Source: an uncultured Sphingomonadales bacterium (GTDB taxonomy: Bacteria > Pseudomonadota > Alphaproteobacteria > Sphingomonadales > Sphingomonadaceae). From it: a DNA stretch of 12,483 nucleotides. The stretch spans positions 1 to 12,483 of the forward strand of contig CAIKKO010000121.1 of NCBI GenBank assembly GCA_903828025.1, in the 5' to 3' direction. Every line of letters starts with the position of its first letter. The stretch's first letter is position 1. The notes beneath the pieces are model-generated. The model did no database searches. It had not been told where the DNA came from and saw only the letters and a list, made by a program, of their open reading frames with translations. The position numbers and the translations under genes were made by a program. Shown piece after piece: positions 7,935 through 12,483 of the stretch.

Positions 7935-9710
7935 ATGGCGTTTCGCGTGTCCCTGCCCGTCCGTTGGGGAGCCGCTGCGCTCGCGGCGGCGTTGGTCCTG
8001 CCGCATGCGGGATTGGCTCGGCCTACTAAGCCAATGCCCGCCAAAACTGCCCCCGCCCCTGCCCCTGCCCCGGTCATGCCCGCCAAGGGGGCGCCCCGGC
8101 TGATCGTGGCGATTGCGGTCGATCAGTTTTCCGCCGATCTCTTCGCGCAATACCGCTCGCACTACACCGGCGGGCTTGCCCGGCTGGCGAGCGGCGCGGT
8201 GTTCCCCTCAGGCTACCAGAGCCACGCCGCGACCGAGACCTGCCCCGGCCACTCGACGATCCTGACCGGCATGCACCCCGCGCGCACCGGCATTGTCGCC
8301 AACACGTGGATCGACCAATCGGTCGGCCGGGCCAAGAAGACGGTCTATTGCGCCGAGGATGAGACCAAGGCGGCCGCCGACCCCAAGGACTATGTCGCCT
8401 CGGTCAGCCACCTCCTCGTGCCGACGTTGGGCGAGCGGATGAAAGCCGTGTGGCCCGCCAGCCGCAATGTCGCCGTTTCGGGCAAGGACCGCGCCGCGCT
8501 GATGATGGGCGGCCATGTGATCGATCAGGTCTATTGGTGGAAGAGCGGCGCGTTCGCGACGCTCGATAGCCGCACGCCGACACCCGCTGCGGTGAACGAG
8601 AATACCTCGCTCGCCAGTGTGCTGAGCGGCGGGGCACCGGGCTTCGCCTTGCCCGCGTGGTGTGCAGGCAAGGACAGCGCCGTGCCGGTCAACGGCGGCA
8701 GCGGCCCCAACGGGCTCGGCAGTCTGGCCGCCGGGCTTACCGGGCCTGCGGGGACGTTTTCGGTCGGCACGGGCCGCTTCGCGCTCGCTGCCGGGGACAA
8801 GAACGGCTTCCGCGCCTCGCCCCGGCTCGACCGCGCCACGCTCGATCTGGCGACCGAACTGGTCGATGCCGAAAAACTGGGCAAGAACGCCGCGCCTGAT
8901 GTGCTTTCCATCAGCCTCTCCGCCACCGACTATATCGGCCACGCCTATGGCACCGAAGGCGCAGAAATGTGCATCCAGATGCAGCAACTCGATCTGGCGT
9001 TGGGCGATTTCTTCATCGCGCTCGACCAGCGCGGCATCGACTATACGGTCGTGCTGACAGCGGACCACGGCGGTTTCGATCTGCCCGAACGGCTGGACGA
9101 ACAGGCGCTTCCCGTGGCCCAGCGCGCCGACAAAGCGCTGCTCCCCGAAGCGCTCAGCGCGGCGGTCGCGGCGAAGACCGGGCTCGACGCCAAGGGCCTG
9201 ATCCTGTCCGACGGGGCCTCGGGCGATCTGTGGGTGCGCCGCGATCTTGCAGATGCCGACAAGGCCCGCGTGGTCGATGCGGCCAAGGCCGAACTGTCGG
9301 CCAATCCGCAAGTCGCCGCGGTGTTCACTTCCGCCGAGCTGGCCGCTGCCCCTGCGCCCTTCGGTTCGCCGGAAAACTGGTCGCTGCGGGACCGCGCCAA
9401 GGCCTCGTTCTACCAGCCGCGCTCGGGCGATCTGGTGCTGCTGCTGAAGCGCGGGGTGGTGCCCATCGTGACTCCCGCGCCCGGCATTGTCGCTACGCAC
9501 GGCTCGCCCTGGGACTATGACCGGCGCGTGCCGATGCTGTTCTGGCGAAAAGGCATGACCGGGTTCGAGCAGCCCAGTCCGGTTGAGACGGTGGACATTG
9601 CGCCGACGCTGGTCGCGCTGCTGGGCCTGCCGATGAAGTCGGGCACGTTTGACGGGCGCTGCCTCGATCTCGATGCCGGGCCGGATGATACTTGCGGAGC
9701 CGCGAAATGA
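7935..9710 (+). CDS. Exported PhoK/PafA-like alkaline phosphatase (alkaline phosphatase superfamily)
   Basis: This 591-aa secreted or periplasmic phosphomonoesterase should release phosphate from organic esters using two metal ions, usually zinc or calcium-dependent forms. An N-terminal signal peptide (about 1-28, arginines then a hydrophobic A/L run ending GLA) is followed by a Pro/Ala linker (about 30-52). Metal and catalytic residues match Sphingomonas PhoK in order: Asp63 (AVDQ), nucleophile Thr102 (ETCPGHSTILTG), Asn123 (VANTW), Lys184 and Arg186 (SGKDRAA), Asp332 and His336 (SATDYIGH), Asp377-His378 (TADHGG) and His522 (ATHGS). The Lys-x-Arg pair and Asn are phosphate-contact residues of the monoesterase branch and argue against a nucleotide pyrophosphatase. 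AGGAAGG (7921-7927) gives a good ribosome site for ATG 7935. Six cysteines remain in the mature protein. The next gene overlaps its stop by 4 bp. No phosphate-starvation operator was found. Confidence 0.92.
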   Translation: MAFRVSLPVRWGAAALAAALVLPHAGLARPTKPMPAKTAPAPAPAPVMPAKGAPRLIVAIAVDQFSADLFAQYRSHYTGGLARLASGAVFPSGYQSHAATETCPGHSTILTGMHPARTGIVANTWIDQSVGRAKKTVYCAEDETKAAADPKDYVASVSHLLVPTLGERMKAVWPASRNVAVSGKDRAALMMGGHVIDQVYWWKSGAFATLDSRTPTPAAVNENTSLASVLSGGAPGFALPAWCAGKDSAVPVNGGSGPNGLGSLAAGLTGPAGTFSVGTGRFALAAGDKNGFRASPRLDRATLDLATELVDAEKLGKNAAPDVLSISLSATDYIGHAYGTEGAEMCIQMQQLDLALGDFFIALDQRGIDYTVVLTADHGGFDLPERLDEQALPVAQRADKALLPEALSAAVAAKTGLDAKGLILSDGASGDLWVRRDLADADKARVVDAAKAELSANPQVAAVFTSAELAAAPAPFGSPENWSLRDRAKASFYQPRSGDLVLLLKRGVVPIVTPAPGIVATHGSPWDYDRRVPMLFWRKGMTGFEQPSPVETVDIAPTLVALLGLPMKSGTFDGRCLDLDAGPDDTCGAAK

Positions 9711-10939
9711 GCGAGAGTGTGAGCGCCCTAATCAACGCCGAAGTCGTCATTCTGGGCGGCGGGCTGGTGGGCATGACCCTCGCCATCGGCCTCGCCCGCG
9801 CCGGGATCACCAGCGTGGTGGCCGACAATTCCGATCCTGCGGCGCAGACCGCCGAAGGCTTCGATGGCCGCGCCTCGGCCATTTCGACCGCGAGCTGGAA
9901 CCTCTACACCCATCTCGGCCTGACCGAAGCGCTGGAGCCTTTGGGCTGCCCCATCGCCAAAATCGCGGTGACCGATGGCCTCAAGCCCGGGCGGATAGAT
10001 TTCCAGCCGGGGGCGGAGGACGGCACATTGGGCCGCATGTTCGCCAACCGAGATTTGCGCATCGCGATGTATGCCGCGGCGGCAAAGGAACGCGCGATCA
10101 CCTTCCTGCCCAACGCGCAAGTGATGACGCGCGAGCGCGGCGATCACGGCGTGGCGGTGACGCTCGCCGATGGCCGAAGCCTGACCGGGCGGCTGCTGGT
10201 GGGCGCGGAAGGCCGCGCTTCCCCCACGCGCGATGAGGCGGGCTTCACCCCGGCGCGCTGGAAATATGGCCACCGCGCGGTGATCGCGGGCCTCGCGCAT
10301 GAAAAGCCGCACGGCAATGTCGCGTGGGAAATTTTCTACCCCGCCGGGCCTTTCGCGCTGCTGCCCTTGCTCGATGACGCGGAAGGGCGGCACCGCTCGG
10401 CGCTGGTCTGGACCTTGGCCGAAGCCGATGCGGCGGGTGTGCTGGCATTGCCCGAGGGTGCGTTTCTGAGCGCGGTGCAGGAGCGGATGGGGGGCATGTT
10501 CGGCGCGCTGACGCTGACCGGCGCGCGCACATCATGGCCGCTCAATTTCCACCACACCGCGCGCATGGTGGCGCAGCGCCTCGCGCTCGTCGGCGATGCC
10601 GCGCATGGCATGCACCCGATTGCCGGGCAGGGGCTGAATGTGGGGCTGCGCGATGTCGCGGCGCTGGTCGAAGTGCTGACCGACGGGATGCGCCTCGGGC
10701 TTGATCCGGGGGACGCGCAGGTGCTCGCGCGCTACGAACGCTGGCGCGCGGCGGATACCTTCATGGTTTCGGCGGCGACCGATGTGCTGACGCGGCTGTT
10801 CGGCGTACCCGGCAAGCTGCCCTCGGCGATCCGGCGGTTGGGCATGGCGGGGGTGCAGCGCCTGCCCACGCTCAAGCGCTTCTTCATGGACGAGGCGCGC
10901 GGGATGAGCGGGACGTTGCCGAGCCTGCTGCAGGCGTGA
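9707..10939 (+). CDS. UbiH/UbiF/COQ6-family FAD-dependent ubiquinone biosynthesis hydroxylase
   Basis: The 410-aa flavoprotein monooxygenase should hydroxylate one ring position of a ubiquinone precursor, using O2 and NAD(P)H, on the inner face of the membrane. The ADP-binding motif GGGLVG (17-22) is at the N-terminus. It is followed by GRASAIS (54-60), an ADGR-like VGAEGRASPTRD (165-176), and the second FAD motif LVGDAAHGMHPIAGQGLNVG (294-313), which is diagnostic of the UbiH/COQ6 family. Length is normal (about 390-410 aa). I chose ATG 9707 because it gives a standard N-terminus, has GGAG at 9696-9699, and overlaps the phosphatase stop as ATGA; a TTG at 9692 is less likely. Alphaproteobacteria carry differing sets of these hydroxylases (UbiH, UbiF, UbiL, UbiM), so the ring position cannot be assigned. 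It converges with the Mic60-like gene, with only 10 bp between stops. Confidence 0.93.
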   Translation: MSESVSALINAEVVILGGGLVGMTLAIGLARAGITSVVADNSDPAAQTAEGFDGRASAISTASWNLYTHLGLTEALEPLGCPIAKIAVTDGLKPGRIDFQPGAEDGTLGRMFANRDLRIAMYAAAAKERAITFLPNAQVMTRERGDHGVAVTLADGRSLTGRLLVGAEGRASPTRDEAGFTPARWKYGHRAVIAGLAHEKPHGNVAWEIFYPAGPFALLPLLDDAEGRHRSALVWTLAEADAAGVLALPEGAFLSAVQERMGGMFGALTLTGARTSWPLNFHHTARMVAQRLALVGDAAHGMHPIAGQGLNVGLRDVAALVEVLTDGMRLGLDPGDAQVLARYERWRAADTFMVSAATDVLTRLFGVPGKLPSAIRRLGMAGVQRLPTLKRFFMDEARGMSGTLPSLLQA

Positions 10940-10949
10940 CCGGGCGCGG

Positions 10950-11897
10950 TCAGGCGGCGGGCTGGTGCACGGGTGGCTGGCTTACGGGTGACTGGCTCGC
11001 GGGCTGATTCTGGGCCGGGGCTGCCGCGCTGGTGGACGGAGCGGGGGCAGGCGCCGCGGGCTTGACCACTTGCGGCGTCACCGGAAACGAAAGCGCAGCC
11101 GTTTCAAGCTGATCGAGCGCGTGTTCGGTCAGCGCGAAATCGCGGGCGTGGGCGAGCCATTCGGTCGCGGCGTCCTTGCCCGGCATGCGGTCCACTTCGG
11201 CAATCGCCATATCAATGCGGCCCCCGGCAAGCGCCTCACGCACACGCACCGCGCGGCTTTCGGGGGCGGGGGAGGGCATGTCGGCATGGCGGATCACGAA
11301 CATTTCGCTCATTTCCCGCGCCAGCCAGTCCCAGGTGCCTTCACCTTTGGCTCCGCCGATGAGCTGCGGACTGAGCCGTTCGAAGCTTTCGCCGAGCATG
11401 GCGAGCGTCACGGGTTTCTGCGCCGCGCTGATAACCCGGTCGACCGCGACGGGCTGGGTGTTGCCAAAGCGCACGCGCAGCTGGGTTTCGAGATAGCCGA
11501 GCGGCTGCCCGCGCTCGATCGCGCGGCGCGCGGCGAAGGCCACGAGCAGCGCTTCGGCCTGTCCGGCCTGCCCGGCGGCGCCCGCCGCCTGCTGGTTGAG
11601 TTCGGCGAGCCGCTGTTCGAGCGCGGAGACTTTGGCGGCCGCGGCGGCCAGCGCGGCATCGGTGGCGGCGAGATTGGCGGACGTAACGGCGGCGGCCTGC
11701 GATATCACCGCAGTCGGCGATGGTTCCGGCGTGATCAGGTCGTTCGCGATGCTGACCTTGAGCCAGCCGCTCTGCCAGCCGTACCACGCGCCGCCGCCGA
11801 GCGCGGCGAGGATCAACAGGAAGACAAGCACACCTCGCCCGCGCCCGGATCGGGCACGCTGGAGAGCCAGTGGCGAGCCAAAGGTCATATCCTGCAT
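10950..11897 (-). CDS. Mitofilin (Mic60)-like single-pass inner membrane protein
   Basis: The 315-aa product has a short basic cytoplasmic N-terminus, one membrane helix (about 22-42, VLVFLLILAALGGGAWYGW), a short Ala-rich coiled-coil-like helix (about 68-105, including KVSALEQRLAELNQQ), and a C-terminal helical domain (about 115-272). A low-complexity tail follows, rich in Pro, Ala, Gln and Ser (275-315). Architecture and position directly downstream of hemD fit the alphaproteobacterial Mic60/mitofilin family (COG4223-like), whose members shape inner-membrane invaginations, or the analogous HemX of hemCDX operons. I cannot separate these by eye; the alphaproteobacterial context favours Mic60. 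The coiled coil is much shorter than in mitochondrial Mic60. The start ATG 11897 is 18 nt after the hemD stop, with a weak ribosome site, so translation may depend on hemD. The exact function is inferred. Confidence 0.75.
   Translation of the reverse strand: MQDMTFGSPLALQRARSGRGRGVLVFLLILAALGGGAWYGWQSGWLKVSIANDLITPEPSPTAVISQAAAVTSANLAATDAALAAAAAKVSALEQRLAELNQQAAGAAGQAGQAEALLVAFAARRAIERGQPLGYLETQLRVRFGNTQPVAVDRVISAAQKPVTLAMLGESFERLSPQLIGGAKGEGTWDWLAREMSEMFVIRHADMPSPAPESRAVRVREALAGGRIDMAIAEVDRMPGKDAATEWLAHARDFALTEHALDQLETAALSFPVTPQVVKPAAPAPAPSTSAAAPAQNQPASQSPVSQPPVHQPAA
10961..11005 (-). repeat. 15-bp imperfect tandem repeats encoding the Mic60-like protein's tail
   Basis: Three 15-bp units lie at 10961-10975, 10976-10990 and 10991-11005. 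On the + strand the first two differ at only three bases near the middle (GCTGGTGCACGGGTG and GCTGGCTTACGGGTG), and the third is more diverged. On the coding strand they give the 5-residue motif S/H-Q-P/S-P/A-V/A (for example SQSPV, SQPPV, HQPAA). Unit length is a multiple of three, so copy-number change would not shift the frame. Confidence 0.55.
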
Positions 11898-11915
11898 CGG
11901 ATCATTTTTCAGTTG

Positions 11916-12483
11916 TCAGTGTCCTCTAAGTGACACTCTTTCGCACATTTGCCCGGCGAGTGCCAGCACTGCGTGGTCACTGCGGGTTGTCGCGATTTCA
12001 ATGCTTTGCCAGTCCGGGCCCGCCATTGCCCCGATTCGCGGCGCAAGGCAGGCGAGCGGGAGGTGGTCCCGTCTGACGCCAAGGCGGGCTGATTCTGCGG
12101 CGAAGTGCTGCGCCGCCTCGCCAGAATGGAGCAGCACCACGGCGGGTTTGGCCAGTGCAGCGACGAGCGCGGGGGGCATCGGCATGCCGCGCGCGGCATA
12201 AACGACAATGTCGTCCACCGCCACGCCGTCGGGCATTGCCAGCGGCACGCGCTTCTCTCCGGCAAGCCGCAGATAGCGCCCCGGCGGCAATGCGGCGACC
12301 AGCGGCTGCAATCCGCCCTCGCCGGTCTGCGCCACGGCAAAGCCCGCGCCGCGCGCCGCCTCCGCCGTTACCGCGCCCACCGCATGAACCGGCAGCGCGG
12401 CAAGGCGTGCCAGCCCTGCACCGCCCAGCCGGAACACATTGGCGCTTCCAGCCAGCAGCGCGTCATAGGGTGCAGGATCGGGC
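11916..12483 (-). CDS. hemD: Uroporphyrinogen-III synthase (3' part; 5' end outside window)
   Basis: This is the C-terminal 188 residues or so of the enzyme that closes and rearranges hydroxymethylbilane to uroporphyrinogen III, the cytoplasmic branch-point step to heme, siroheme, cobalamin and chlorophylls. The frame is open to the window edge, reading YDALLAGSANVFRLGG. Typical HemD features follow: HAVGAVTAEAARGAGF (the v-x-A-V-G-x-x-T-A motif), TGEGGLQPLVAAL, a YLRLAGEKR segment opening the second half-domain, VVYAARG and a late VVLLHSGEAAQHF. HemD sequences diverge strongly, so the order of motifs matters more than identity. The GTG at 12437 is internal, because conserved sequence continues upstream of it. 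The Mic60-like gene follows after 18 nt, probably in the same transcript; hemC often lies upstream in this lineage but is not visible here. Confidence 0.9.
   Translation of the reverse strand, partial: PDPAPYDALLAGSANVFRLGGAGLARLAALPVHAVGAVTAEAARGAGFAVAQTGEGGLQPLVAALPPGRYLRLAGEKRVPLAMPDGVAVDDIVVYAARGMPMPPALVAALAKPAVVLLHSGEAAQHFAAESARLGVRRDHLPLACLAPRIGAMAGPDWQSIEIATTRSDHAVLALAGQMCERVSLRGH

Noticed and set aside
11070..11933. + strand open frame of 287 codons opposite the Mic60-like gene
   Set aside because: The - strand frame has a clean membrane helix and coiled coil and fits the hemD context; the + frame has no recognisable domain.

Overview
This is a high-GC chromosomal window from an alphaproteobacterium. 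It most likely comes from Sphingomonadales (an Erythrobacter, Porphyrobacter or Sphingomonas relative). That placement rests on the style of the proteins: a PhoK/PafA-type alkaline phosphatase with the catalytic set of the Sphingomonas enzyme, a hemD gene followed by a mitofilin (Mic60)-like gene, and a REP-like palindrome of a kind I recall from sphingomonad genomes. It is an inference, not a search result.

Layout. (1) 1-1669, + strand: the end of one cysteine desulfurase, a complete second cysteine desulfurase overlapping it by 4 bp, and a [2Fe-2S] adrenodoxin-type ferredoxin 2 bp further on. This is a compact Fe-S cluster/sulfur-mobilisation operon. (2) 1713-2300, - strand: a DJ-1/PfpI-family protein with a very acidic C-terminal tail, convergent with the ferredoxin and divergent from the next gene. 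(3) 2416-5490, + strand: parC (topoisomerase IV subunit A), then a short-chain dehydrogenase. The leader of parC contains two hairpins, one directly against the start codon. (4) 5491-5668: a non-coding gap between convergent genes, holding a three-copy G-rich repeat ending in a small palindrome, then a 30-bp-arm inverted repeat. This is the only clearly repeat-derived part of the window. (5) 5669-7756, - strand: a full-length DsbD-like transmembrane thiol-disulfide reductase. (6) 7935-10939, + strand: an exported PhoK/PafA-like alkaline phosphatase, overlapped by 4 bp by a UbiH/UbiF/COQ6-family ubiquinone hydroxylase. (7) 10950-12483, - strand: a Mic60/mitofilin-like membrane protein downstream of hemD (uroporphyrinogen-III synthase), which runs off the right edge.

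The content is mostly conserved housekeeping: Fe-S assembly, chromosome decatenation, periplasmic redox, phosphate acquisition, quinone and tetrapyrrole synthesis. I see no phage, plasmid, IS transposase, CRISPR array, toxin-antitoxin pair or tRNA/rRNA. I found no convincing new multi-gene system. The points most worth a second look are the repeat-bearing gap at 5501-5644, the structured parC leader, the acidic tail on the PfpI protein, the 11-bp duplication at the parC/SDR junction, and the Mic60-like gene with its repeat-encoded tail. The coding density of high-GC DNA produces several very long antisense open frames, which I judged to be shadows.
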